A stretch of 6,449 nt of DNA from SZUA-287 sp036397975 (GCA_036397975.1 DASWHW010000028.1:1-6449); one strand, 5' to 3'. Shown: positions 1-6,449, counted from the first letter of the stretch. The notes: generated by a model from the letters alone, not told the origin. Translations and numbers: made by a program.

Positions 1-2
1 AT

Positions 3-563
3 TCAGTGGTTCTCTCCCACATCATTCACTCACTAAGCATCTTGTTTAGGATTGAAATTCCCCCATACTTCCGAATGTTGGATCTGGGAACCGGAGGAGG
101 CTTGCCCGGAATTCCAATCTCGATTGCTCGGCCAGATCTACATGTCACGCTTGTTGACTCGATTGGGAAGAAAACGGCCGCTGTCGAGTCAATCCTAAGT
201 CAGCTTTGTCTCAAATGCGATGTTCTGAACTCTCGAGTTGAGGCCCTTGCAAAAACGCACCCATCGTTCTTTGATATAGTCATAAGCAGGGCAGTTGCAC
301 CTCTTTCTGACCTTATCAAGTGGTCCAGACCTTTACTCGCAATTACCAACGACATCGAAACCAGCGTTGGAACTTCGGGAAAGGTGGTCATAACCTCCGG
401 ATCTCTGATTGCAATGAAAGGAGGTGACCTTCAGCTTGAAATCGATACTGCCGGGAAGAAGACTGGGGAAAAAAAGATTAATACCTACGATCTATCCTTC
501 CCGGGTGCGGAAGAGCTGGGGCTGGTGGATAAAAAATTGGTAGTTGTTAAGGTATGCAAATGA
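3..563 (+). CDS. rsmG: 16S rRNA (guanine-N7)-methyltransferase RsmG (GidB), 5' end cut by window edge
   Basis: RsmG transfers a methyl group from S-adenosylmethionine to N7 of G527 (E. coli numbering) of 16S rRNA in the 30S subunit; its loss is known to give low-level streptomycin resistance. Numbering from the GTG at base 6, the sequence shows the SAM-binding glycine motif LDLGTGGGLPGIP (25-37), the following acidic strand VTLVDSIGKK (47-56), SRVEAL (76-81), the family signature ISRAVAPL (93-100) and the late MKGG motif (137-140). The segment HIIHSL (5-10) matches the family's HILDSL region, which normally lies some 40-60 residues into the protein. The GTG at base 6 is therefore not the true start: the frame is open to the edge and roughly 30 or more residues lie outside the window. 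The family is usually 205-240 residues. The stop codon overlaps the murQ start by 4 nt. Family call is firm. Confidence 0.93.
   Translation, partial: SVVLSHIIHSLSILFRIEIPPYFRMLDLGTGGGLPGIPISIARPDLHVTLVDSIGKKTAAVESILSQLCLKCDVLNSRVEALAKTHPSFFDIVISRAVAPLSDLIKWSRPLLAITNDIETSVGTSGKVVITSGSLIAMKGGDLQLEIDTAGKKTGEKKINTYDLSFPGAEELGLVDKKLVVVKVCK
549..552 (+). promoter_or_regulatory. Ribosome binding site AAGG that decides the murQ start
   Basis: AAGG ends 7 nt before the ATG at 560 but only 1 nt before the in-frame ATG at 554. Normal Shine-Dalgarno spacing therefore favours 560, which also gives the classic ATGA stop/start overlap with rsmG. The motif is only four bases long, so the support is moderate. 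Confidence 0.5.
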
Positions 564-1483
564 AGACATCTGATAAAGTACTCTCGGAGGATCTTGCCAG
601 GCTGATGACGGAACAACGGAACCCGGCAAGCACGGACCTTGACAGTCTTTCGACGATAGATGTATTGAAGCTTATCAACGCCCAGGATAAACTCGTAATC
701 ATCGCCGTTGAAATAGAACTCCCCTATATTGAAAAAGGGGTTGACCTTATTGTTCAGGCGTTTAGGGAAGGAGGGCGGCTCTTATACTTCGGTGCTGGCA
801 CAAGCGGTCGAATCGGAGTTGTCGACGCTGCTGAGTGTCCCCCAACGTTTGGCTCTGATCCAAAAATGGTTCAGGGATTCATCGCTGGAGGAAACGAGGC
901 AATGTTTCGTGCACAGGAGGGTGCAGAGGATAGTATCGAGCAAGCGATCAAAGATATTGAAAGCCTCGGTATTTCTTCGAAAGATGTGGTTTGCGGTATT
1001 GCGGCGAGTCGACGAACACCCTACGTCGTTAACGTAGTAAAGCGTGCACGCGAATTGGGGGCTAAAACAATCTACGTAACGACAAACCCAAGGTCTGAAT
1101 TCAATCTGGAAGTCGATGTTGCGATCTGTCCAGAGGTAGGCCCTGAAGTCGTCACTGGCTCCACAAGAATGAAATCAGGTACAGCTCAAAAGCTCGTCCT
1201 TAACATGCTGACGACAGCTTCCATGGTGAGGCTTGGTAAAGTCTATGAGAACATGATGGTTGATTTGCAGCTTACCAACAAGAAGTTAGTCGAACGGTCA
1301 AAGAGAATTGTCATGACCGCGACAGGGGTTTCATACGATAAGGCTGAAGAGGTCTTACAGAAATCTAACGGCCACGTGAAAACCGCGATTGTTATGATAG
1401 CAGCAAACGTCTCTCTTGAAGAAGCTAAAAAGAGAATTGTTGAAGCAGATGGTTTTACCAGAAAGGCAATTAGAAAAAACTAA
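560..1483 (+). CDS. murQ: N-acetylmuramic acid 6-phosphate etherase MurQ
   Basis: MurQ cleaves the lactyl ether of MurNAc-6-phosphate to give GlcNAc-6-phosphate and D-lactate, a cytoplasmic step of peptidoglycan recycling. In numbering from the ATG at 560 (307 residues, normal length), an N-terminal QRNPAST motif (19-25) leads into a SIS sugar-isomerase domain (about 50-220). That domain contains FGAGTSGRIGVVDAAECPPTFG-type sequence (77-98) with the catalytic-acid glutamate at 92. The AQEGAED motif holds the second catalytic glutamate at 120, followed by EVVTGSTRMKSGTAQK (196-211). A C-terminal UBA-like helical domain spans about 255-305. The usual IAASGRTPYV motif reads IAASRRTPYV here, with Arg at 151. 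The start at 560 is chosen from the AAGG spacing and the 4-nt overlap with rsmG; ATG 554 would add two residues. No phosphotransferase or MurNAc transporter is visible next to it. Family call is very firm. Confidence 0.95.
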   Translation: MKTSDKVLSEDLARLMTEQRNPASTDLDSLSTIDVLKLINAQDKLVIIAVEIELPYIEKGVDLIVQAFREGGRLLYFGAGTSGRIGVVDAAECPPTFGSDPKMVQGFIAGGNEAMFRAQEGAEDSIEQAIKDIESLGISSKDVVCGIAASRRTPYVVNVVKRARELGAKTIYVTTNPRSEFNLEVDVAICPEVGPEVVTGSTRMKSGTAQKLVLNMLTTASMVRLGKVYENMMVDLQLTNKKLVERSKRIVMTATGVSYDKAEEVLQKSNGHVKTAIVMIAANVSLEEAKKRIVEADGFTRKAIRKN

Positions 1484-1499
1484 CGACAGCCTCCAACCA

Positions 1500-1514
1500 C
1501 ACTTCCGGGAAGTG
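1500..1514. repeat. 15-bp perfect palindrome between murQ and mfd
   Basis: CACTTCC, a single central G, then GGAAGTG form a perfect 7-bp inverted repeat centred on base 1507, 17 nt after the murQ stop. As RNA it folds into a 6-bp stem with a 3-nt loop, but no T-run follows, so it is not a standard intrinsic terminator. As DNA it is symmetric enough to be an operator for a dimeric regulator ahead of mfd. Either role is inference. Confidence 0.4.
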
Positions 1515-1580
1515 CTACTCAAGTTGGGTTGTCCAAGTGAATTTTGACCGCCACATTTCAATTGGACTTTAGATCGACGT

Positions 1581-1599
1581 AGGGAGAAAAAGCCTCCCT
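1581..1599 (+). other. Small hairpin in the mfd leader
   Basis: AGGGAG (1581-1586) and CTCCCT (1594-1599) are exact reverse complements across a 7-nt loop, AAAAAGC. An outer T-G pair could extend the stem. There is no following T-run. It lies 72 nt before the preferred mfd start and could be a leader structure. Six-base inverted repeats are common by chance, so support is weak. Confidence 0.22.
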
Positions 1600-1670
1600 G
1601 AACATAATCTGCCCCACACTTGCAACAGTTTGCTACCTCTTGCGATGGAGAGGCAAAATACATCTTATCA

Positions 1671-4600
1671 GTGTACCTACGCTCCCTCTTTCAAAATCAC
1701 CCACAACTTCAACAACTATCTCGGAACATTCATGAATGTGAACAGGGATCCCACGTTGGTATTTGCGGACTCACTGGATCGTCTAAATCGTTGCTATTAT
1801 TAGCGTTGCAGGAAGAGCTGGACTGTCCGCTGTGTATCATCTCAGCCGACCGCACTCGGGCTGAAACACTGATTGACGATCTTCAATCACAACTCGGAAA
1901 CCAAGCCAGACCGCTGCTAGCCCACCACACAGCATCTGACACTCGACCTTCGCAGGAGTCCGTTGAAACACTTCGCATGATTTTGCAGAACGAAGTTCGA
2001 TGTTTGGTACTTACCCCGGAAATCCTGCTCCGCGATATCCCCGCTGCCGACGATCTTCATCAGAAGATAGTTCACCTAACGGCGGGGGAAGAAATTGAAT
2101 TCAGCGCTCTTGCAACTACGTTGGGAGACCGTGGATTCCTGAGGGAGGATTTCGTAAGGAACCCTGGAGACTTTGCCGTCAGGGGCGGGATATTCGATGT
2201 TTACCCATTCGCCGGTGACCACCCAATTCGGCTGGAGTTCTTCGGTGATCGAATTGAATCAATTCGGGAATTCGATACTCTCTCGCAGAGATCCATTAAA
2301 GAGCTGTCTGGTGCCGCCATTGTCCCTAACCTTCTTGAAATTGGAACCGAGGTGGAGAGGTCGAACATCCTTGAATTTGTGCCGGAGAACTCAATCGTTG
2401 TGCTCGATGACCCCGAGATGGTTCTCTCAAACCTCGAACGGTCGTCTACAGACACCAACAACCGTTCCCCCGCTTCGATCATAGAACAACTAACGCACTT
2501 CCGAATGATTCATGTTTATTCGCTGGTGACTGCGGAAAAGAAGCCAATTGATTTCGCAACTTCTCCACAACCAGCGTTCAATGGGAGCATTGCCCTGCTG
2601 CGCAAACACTTAGGCAACCTGCAACAGACACAATATTCCGTCATCTTCACTTGCGATAGCAGCTCGGAGCAAAGCCGCCTCCAAGAACTCCTCAAAACTG
2701 ATCAACTGCCAGAAGGCGAAGCACCAACAGAACTGGATATCTCACTTATCAGTTACTCTCATGACGCGATTCACGAAGGCTTTGCGATTCCTGCGCAAAA
2801 GGTAGCGGTCTTCACCGAACATCAGATCTTTGGAAGACTGAAGAGAAGGGGGAAAGGCCGAAAATCTAAATTCAGAGGTTTCGCCCAAGGCGAAGTGGAA
2901 CAGCTTCGAAGAGGTGATTACGTTGTGCATATTGATTATGGCATCGGTGTGTACGACGGTCTGAAGAAAATTAAAGTGCGGAACATCGAGCAAGAAGTCG
3001 TGAAAGTTCTCTACGCCGAGAAGGACGTGCTCTATGTAAACTTCAACTACATACATAAGCTGCAAAAATATTCCTCCAAAGAAGGTCATGTACCAAAGCT
3101 AACGCGACTCGGAAGCGGCGAGTGGGATAAGATCAAGGCGAGAACACGAAAACGAATTCAGGACATCGCGCGAGATCTGATAGGGATTTACGCAAAACGA
3201 CGGATGGTTCAAGGCGTTGCGTTTGCCCCGGACGCTCCATGGCAAAAAGAGCTGGAAGCCTCCTTCATGTACGAGGATACCTTCGACCAGGCGAAGGCAA
3301 CCCGTGACGTAAAGGCCGATATGGAGGCCTCTTTCCCAATGGATAGGCTGATTTGTGGAGACGTAGGCTTTGGTAAAACGGAAGTAGCGGTTCGCGCCGC
3401 GTTTAAGGCCGTTTTGAATGGAAAACAAGTTGCCCTCCTGGTGCCGACCACAATTCTTGCAATGCAGCACTTCAACACATTTCTCGACCGCACGTCCCGC
3501 TACGGCACGCGAGTACAGGTGCTTTCCCGGTTTAAGACGAGAAAGGAACAATTGGCAATACTACAGGAGTTGGAGGCAGGAAGCATAGATATTGTGATAG
3601 GAACACACCGACTTCTTTCAAAAGACGTTCGAATCAAAAACCTGGGCCTCCTGATCATCGATGAGGAACATCGTTTTGGCGTTAGCGCAAAGGAAAAGAT
3701 GCGCGCACTCAAGACAGAGGTCGACACGCTCACCCTGACTGCGACCCCGATTCCGCGAACCCTTCACTTCTCGTTGCTGGGGGCCAGAGATCTGTCGATT
3801 ATTGCAACCCCACCACGGAACAGACTTCCCGTCATTACGGAGATTACGACATATAACGCGGAGATCATCCGTGAGGCCGTGATCAAAGAACATCAACGGG
3901 GCGGCCAGGTCTACTTTGTGCATGATCGCGTGCAGGACATTGAAGACGTTGCCGAAAGAGTCCGCAAGGCTGTTCCCGGCGTGAGTGTACGCCATGCCCA
4001 CGGGCAAATGAACGGTCATGAACTTGAAGAAGTCATGCTTGCATTCTATCAAAAGAGGTTTGATGTTCTCGTGTCGACAAAGATCATCGAATCAGGGCTT
4101 GATGTTCCCAACGCGAATACCATTATCATCAACAGAGCCGATCGATTTGGAATGGCAGAGCTGTATCAACTTCGTGGGAGAGTTGGTAGGTCGAACATTC
4201 AAGCATATGCATTTCTATTGATTCCTCCAGTTGCTTCGTTGCCGCGCGGCACCGTTCAGCGATTGCAGGCGGTGGAAGAACACACGGACCTCGGCGCGGG
4301 GTTTCATCTCGCAATGCGTGACCTTGAAATACGAGGTGCCGGAAATCTTCTTGGTGCGGAGCAAAGTGGATTCATTGAAACGATGGGATTCGAAACATAT
4401 ACTCGCATACTCGAAGATGCTGTGGCGGAGCTGAAGGAGAACGAGTTCAAAGAGATATTTTCCAGGGAAGGTCTCGAACAACACCGCAAAAAAGAAGCAA
4501 CCGTTGACGCGGATATTGAGGCGATCATTCCAGAGAGCTATATCGAAAACCACACCGAACGCCTCGATGTATATCGGAAGTTGTACGGGGTACGAACGAA

Positions 4601-4976
4601 GGCACAGTTGCTCGAGGTTTCCGACGAACTGCAAGACCGTTTCGGGAAGTCGCCGGTTGAAGTAGACAACCTTATTCGAATCGTCGAGATCAAACTTGCA
4701 GCCGCACATTACGGGTTTATCCGGGTCCAAATCGAGCATGACCAATTTGTTCTTGATTTCCCATTTGAAACTGATACGGCATTTTACGAAAGCGCATTCT
4801 TTCAGCGACTCATGGAAACGATATCGACAACGAAGGGGGGACGGGAACGCCTCCAGCAAGAAGGAAAAAGTCTGCGTTTGGTTATTCTTTTCGCCCAAAA
4901 CGGCGTCGCCATTCTAGACCAAACGTTGGATTACATCCACTCGCTCGCGTCTGTATCAAACGAAGTCAAAACGTAA
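1671..4976 (+). CDS. mfd: Transcription-repair coupling factor Mfd
   Basis: Mfd is a DNA translocase that pushes stalled RNA polymerase off template lesions and recruits UvrA for strand-specific nucleotide excision repair. Numbered from GTG 1671 (1101 residues, close to the family's 1100-1180), the order is normal. The N-terminal UvrB-like module (about 1-330) has a degenerate Walker A, GLTGSSKS, expected because this module does not hydrolyse ATP. The CarD-like RNA polymerase interaction domain follows (RRGDYVVHIDYGIG, from about 413). The translocation motor has Walker A GDVGFGKT (563-570), DEEH box (664-667), TATPIPRT and motif VI QLRGRVGRS (833-841). The C-terminal autoinhibitory D7 domain starts near 945 (IPESYIENHTERLDVY). 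The frame contains no ATG near its start. Homology fits a start at GTG 1671, where YLRSLFQNHPQ resembles typical Mfd N-termini. TTG 1620 would add 17 unaligned residues and has no ribosome site. A stop at 1605-1607 closes the frame upstream. Confidence 0.97.
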   Translation: MYLRSLFQNHPQLQQLSRNIHECEQGSHVGICGLTGSSKSLLLLALQEELDCPLCIISADRTRAETLIDDLQSQLGNQARPLLAHHTASDTRPSQESVETLRMILQNEVRCLVLTPEILLRDIPAADDLHQKIVHLTAGEEIEFSALATTLGDRGFLREDFVRNPGDFAVRGGIFDVYPFAGDHPIRLEFFGDRIESIREFDTLSQRSIKELSGAAIVPNLLEIGTEVERSNILEFVPENSIVVLDDPEMVLSNLERSSTDTNNRSPASIIEQLTHFRMIHVYSLVTAEKKPIDFATSPQPAFNGSIALLRKHLGNLQQTQYSVIFTCDSSSEQSRLQELLKTDQLPEGEAPTELDISLISYSHDAIHEGFAIPAQKVAVFTEHQIFGRLKRRGKGRKSKFRGFAQGEVEQLRRGDYVVHIDYGIGVYDGLKKIKVRNIEQEVVKVLYAEKDVLYVNFNYIHKLQKYSSKEGHVPKLTRLGSGEWDKIKARTRKRIQDIARDLIGIYAKRRMVQGVAFAPDAPWQKELEASFMYEDTFDQAKATRDVKADMEASFPMDRLICGDVGFGKTEVAVRAAFKAVLNGKQVALLVPTTILAMQHFNTFLDRTSRYGTRVQVLSRFKTRKEQLAILQELEAGSIDIVIGTHRLLSKDVRIKNLGLLIIDEEHRFGVSAKEKMRALKTEVDTLTLTATPIPRTLHFSLLGARDLSIIATPPRNRLPVITEITTYNAEIIREAVIKEHQRGGQVYFVHDRVQDIEDVAERVRKAVPGVSVRHAHGQMNGHELEEVMLAFYQKRFDVLVSTKIIESGLDVPNANTIIINRADRFGMAELYQLRGRVGRSNIQAYAFLLIPPVASLPRGTVQRLQAVEEHTDLGAGFHLAMRDLEIRGAGNLLGAEQSGFIETMGFETYTRILEDAVAELKENEFKEIFSREGLEQHRKKEATVDADIEAIIPESYIENHTERLDVYRKLYGVRTKAQLLEVSDELQDRFGKSPVEVDNLIRIVEIKLAAAHYGFIRVQIEHDQFVLDFPFETDTAFYESAFFQRLMETISTTKGGRERLQQEGKSLRLVILFAQNGVAILDQTLDYIHSLASVSNEVKT

Positions 4977-4987
4977 ATTTTTCTCAC

Positions 4988-5305
4988 ACCATCGAGGAAG
5001 AATTGTATCAGACACAAAACAAGAGCGGACAGGACCCGCTGAATTTCCCTATTCGTTTGAATGACAAGCTCTGCGGTGTTGCCAGCGGCGCGTCAGCATG
5101 TGACTATCGACCAACAGACCAGTCCATTGCAGTGCGGGATGAGCTCGTCGCATTGATTGACAAGGAATTGGCAACGCTGAAGGGGATTGTGGATACCGAC
5201 CTGCCGGCGTTCAACGCTCTGGTGAAAAGCAAGGATATTCCAGCGGTGACAATTGACGAGAGAGAAATGGGGATGAGAATTATCGATAACATGACCCGAA
5301 CTTGA
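4988..5305 (+). pseudogene. C-terminal remnant of a VPS10/sortilin-like BNR-repeat protein
   Basis: From about base 4988 the frame reads TIEEELYQTQN, then SGQDPLNFPIRLNDKL (residues 8-23 from TTG 5003), a PTDQ segment and ends near TDLPAFNALVKSKDIPAV. From memory this is the pattern of the extreme C-terminus of large (about 1000-residue) exported proteins annotated as VPS10/sortilin-domain, BNR-repeat or WD40/YVTN-like glycosyl hydrolase. The beta-propeller repeats that should precede it are absent: the frame runs back only into the end of mfd, whose stop lies 11 nt upstream. The remnant is uninterrupted to its tandem stops TGA-TAG. A GAGGAAG motif (4994-5000) just before TTG 5003 could permit translation of about 100 residues, so a small live gene is not excluded. 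I prefer a 3' gene remnant left by a deletion or recombination. Confidence 0.7.
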
Positions 5306-5324
5306 TAGTTCTCGAGTTCGACAA

Positions 5325-6119
5325 ATGAAGCATAATCATATGTTCATATTTTTTTCAGCAATCCTGTATTCAAGCTTGGTTGAAATTGCTTACTGTCAGG
5401 TGCAAAGGTTTGGAACCGCAATTGGAATCGTGAGAACGAATAACCAAATCATAGTTGGTGCGGATAGCAGGGTCAATGTGCTGAAAGGCGCTTTTGAGTT
5501 TGAGGACAGGGATTGTAAGATCTTTCAGTTCCGCGACTTCTTCTTTACTTACTCAGGCTTCAACTCTGATGATCCACAATTTGATCCAACAAGTATCGCC
5601 AAGAATTGCTTAGATAGTGGAAGATCGATTATGGCAATGGCAGAATGTTTTGAAGGAAAACTGAAAAGAGAACTAACCCCCGTATTGACATCATTCCTTC
5701 AGAAAGAGTCTCAATTCTGGGCAAGGATCAAGAAAGCTGGATTTGCATATGCAATTATGGGTTTTGAAAACGAGACCCCGTGTGTGATTTCGGCAAGCTT
5801 TAAGATTACTGAATCTACTGGGGTTCTGGTTGAACTCGAAAGGAGAAACGTTTTTACAAGAATGAGCGATAGAGAGTTTTTCATTGTGCTCGGCGAGCAG
5901 TCTAAATATGACCAGATCAAAGATCACATGGGTACAACCCTAAGCAAGTTTTCTGATTACGGATCTTTCATAAGATGGTATATCAACGAGCAAAGCTCCT
6001 TGACTCCCCATAGAGTCGGCGGCCACGTAGATATACTTCTTATTGAAAAATCAGGTGCGAAATGGATTAATCCAGATTCACGGACAAAATGCCCAGAGGT
6101 TATATCCATGAATAGGTAG
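5325..6119 (+). CDS. Putative exported proteasome-like Ntn (Thr) hydrolase
   Basis: No named family was recognised, but the body matches the proteasome beta/HslV pattern. Residues 1-24 look like a signal peptide: MKHNH, a hydrophobic core FIFFSAILYSSLV (7-19), and a plausible signal peptidase I site AYC|Q (22-25). Next come QVQRFG (25-30) and TAIGIVRTNNQIIVGADSR (31-49). Taking Thr31 as residue 1, Asp47 is exactly 17 and Arg49 exactly 19, as in proteasome beta subunits. Gly30 sits at the usual -1 autocleavage position. Lys65 in CKIFQF lies two residues past Lys33. Then follow FTYSGF (74-79), a helical stretch (about 88-125), a strand AYAIMGF (141-147), and a C-terminal VGGHVDILLIEKSG (231-244) typical of the fold's end. 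Equivalents of proteasome Asp166 and Ser169 are not evident. Proteolytic activity is inferred only. ATG 5325 is chosen as it gives a complete signal peptide; no clear ribosome site is seen, and ATG 5340 is possible. GC is lower than in its neighbours. Confidence 0.82.
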   Translation: MKHNHMFIFFSAILYSSLVEIAYCQVQRFGTAIGIVRTNNQIIVGADSRVNVLKGAFEFEDRDCKIFQFRDFFFTYSGFNSDDPQFDPTSIAKNCLDSGRSIMAMAECFEGKLKRELTPVLTSFLQKESQFWARIKKAGFAYAIMGFENETPCVISASFKITESTGVLVELERRNVFTRMSDREFFIVLGEQSKYDQIKDHMGTTLSKFSDYGSFIRWYINEQSSLTPHRVGGHVDILLIEKSGAKWINPDSRTKCPEVISMNR

Positions 6120-6128
6120 GGTCCGCAG

Positions 6129-6449
6129 CTACAACCTTCTTTCAAAATACCTTACCACCTCGGGCGCGAGCTGCGGCAGGTCGCCGACGGTTCTCATCAG
6201 TTTTATGTACTTGACAAAAAAATCGTCCGGGCCGTTGGCGATTGTTTCGGTAAGGGCTTGTCGTCCGAGATTGTTATCGATCGCCCGGGCGATGATCATG
6301 CCGGTGATCGAGCCATAATTCTCCCAGTAGCCGGAGGTGTTAGACTCTTGAATGATCCGTTGAGAGCGCTGAGCAGGCGTGGTGGGGGAGAGGAGTTCAT
6401 GAGCATGATTGTTGAAATCACCGATCGCCTGTTGCACATTGCTCACCTC
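6129..6449 (-). CDS. C-terminal part of an unassigned protein, possibly Zn-peptidase-like (DUF5700 type); 5' end beyond window
   Basis: The minus-strand frame runs from the right edge to a TAG at 6131-6129, giving about 107 visible residues. A GTG at 6446 could be read as a start, but the frame is open to the edge and no ribosome site can be seen, so this is most likely a C-terminal fragment. Visible segments are SGYWENYGSITGMIIARAID, then LGRQALTETIANGPDDFFVKYIKLM. The arrangement of a Tyr-Gly-rich helix, 'G-x-x-x-L' and a 'P-x-x-F-F-x-x-Y' end recalls the C-terminal part of DUF5700/DUF2268-like putative zinc peptidases. The HEXXH region that would prove this lies outside the window. The family suggestion is weak, while the coding call is fairly good. 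It converges with the proteasome-like gene, leaving only 9 nt between the stop codons and no recognisable shared terminator. GC is near 51% in two counted rows, like mfd and unlike its convergent neighbour. Confidence 0.68.
   Translation of the reverse strand, partial: EVSNVQQAIGDFNNHAHELLSPTTPAQRSQRIIQESNTSGYWENYGSITGMIIARAIDNNLGRQALTETIANGPDDFFVKYIKLMRTVGDLPQLAPEVVRYFERRL

Noticed and set aside
1544..1574. TTGACC followed by TTTAGA/TTAGAT as a sigma70-type promoter for mfd
   Set aside because: The -35 match is good, but candidate -10 hexamers match the consensus at only 3 of 6 positions and the spacing is 18-19, too weak to call.
1355..1663. Minus-strand open frame of about 100 codons across the murQ end and the mfd leader
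   Set aside because: Much of it lies antisense to the end of murQ. Its Cys/Ser/Arg-rich product has no recognisable motif and looks like a shadow frame.
4215..4898. Long minus-strand open frame (227 codons) inside mfd
   Set aside because: It is fully antisense to strongly conserved Mfd motor and D7 coding sequence, and its product shows no family motifs.
5297..5320. CGAACT / AGTTCG inverted repeat between the gene remnant and the proteasome-like gene
   Set aside because: It has only 6 bp, a 12-nt loop and no T-run, so it is within chance expectation.
5388..5399. Lipoprotein signal (lipobox) at Cys24 of the proteasome-like protein
   Set aside because: The sequence IAYC has Tyr before the Cys, where lipoboxes need Gly, Ala or Ser; ordinary signal peptidase I cleavage fits better.
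6123..6176. 8-bp inverted repeat CCGCAGCT / AGCTGCGG at the convergent gene ends, considered as a bidirectional terminator
   Set aside because: The loop is 38 nt and there is no T-run on either strand. Such 8-bp pairs at this range are expected a few times by chance in a window of this size.

Overview
The window reads as ordinary chromosomal DNA of a bacterium with moderate GC content (about 50% in hand-counted rows of the long genes). No single gene fixes the taxon. A sortilin/BNR-type gene remnant and a possible DUF5700-like peptidase end would suit the Bacteroidota/Chlorobiota (Ignavibacteria) or Acidobacteriota side of the tree. This is a tentative inference.

Layout, left to right. (1) The 3' part of rsmG (16S rRNA m7G methyltransferase) is cut by the left edge. 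It overlaps murQ (N-acetylmuramic acid 6-phosphate etherase) by 4 nt, so the two are probably co-transcribed and translationally coupled. (2) A gap of about 190 nt holds a perfect 15-bp palindrome and a short hairpin, both low-confidence regulatory candidates. (3) mfd, the transcription-repair coupling factor, is full length with all domains present, but its reading frame has no ATG near the start. (4) Just after mfd lies a remnant of about 105 residues that looks like the extreme C-terminus of a large VPS10/sortilin-like BNR-repeat protein. The rest of that gene is missing. (5) Next is a 264-residue protein with a signal peptide followed by a proteasome/HslV-like Ntn-hydrolase domain. Gly-1, Thr1, Asp17 and Arg19 are in exact proteasome register and a Lys33 equivalent is present. 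It is visibly more AT-rich than its surroundings. (6) Convergent with it, 9 nt away on the minus strand, is the C-terminal part of another gene, possibly a Zn-peptidase-like protein, cut by the right edge.

The left half (rsmG, murQ, mfd) is housekeeping: ribosome modification, peptidoglycan recycling and DNA repair. The right third (5.0-6.45 kb) looks like accessory or rearranged DNA. The most interesting object is the apparently exported proteasome-fold protein, because classical proteasome-family hydrolases (20S beta, HslV, Anbu) work in the cytoplasm. No stretch over 300 bases lacks a gene. I saw no RNA genes, CRISPR arrays, insertion sequences or convincing intrinsic terminators.
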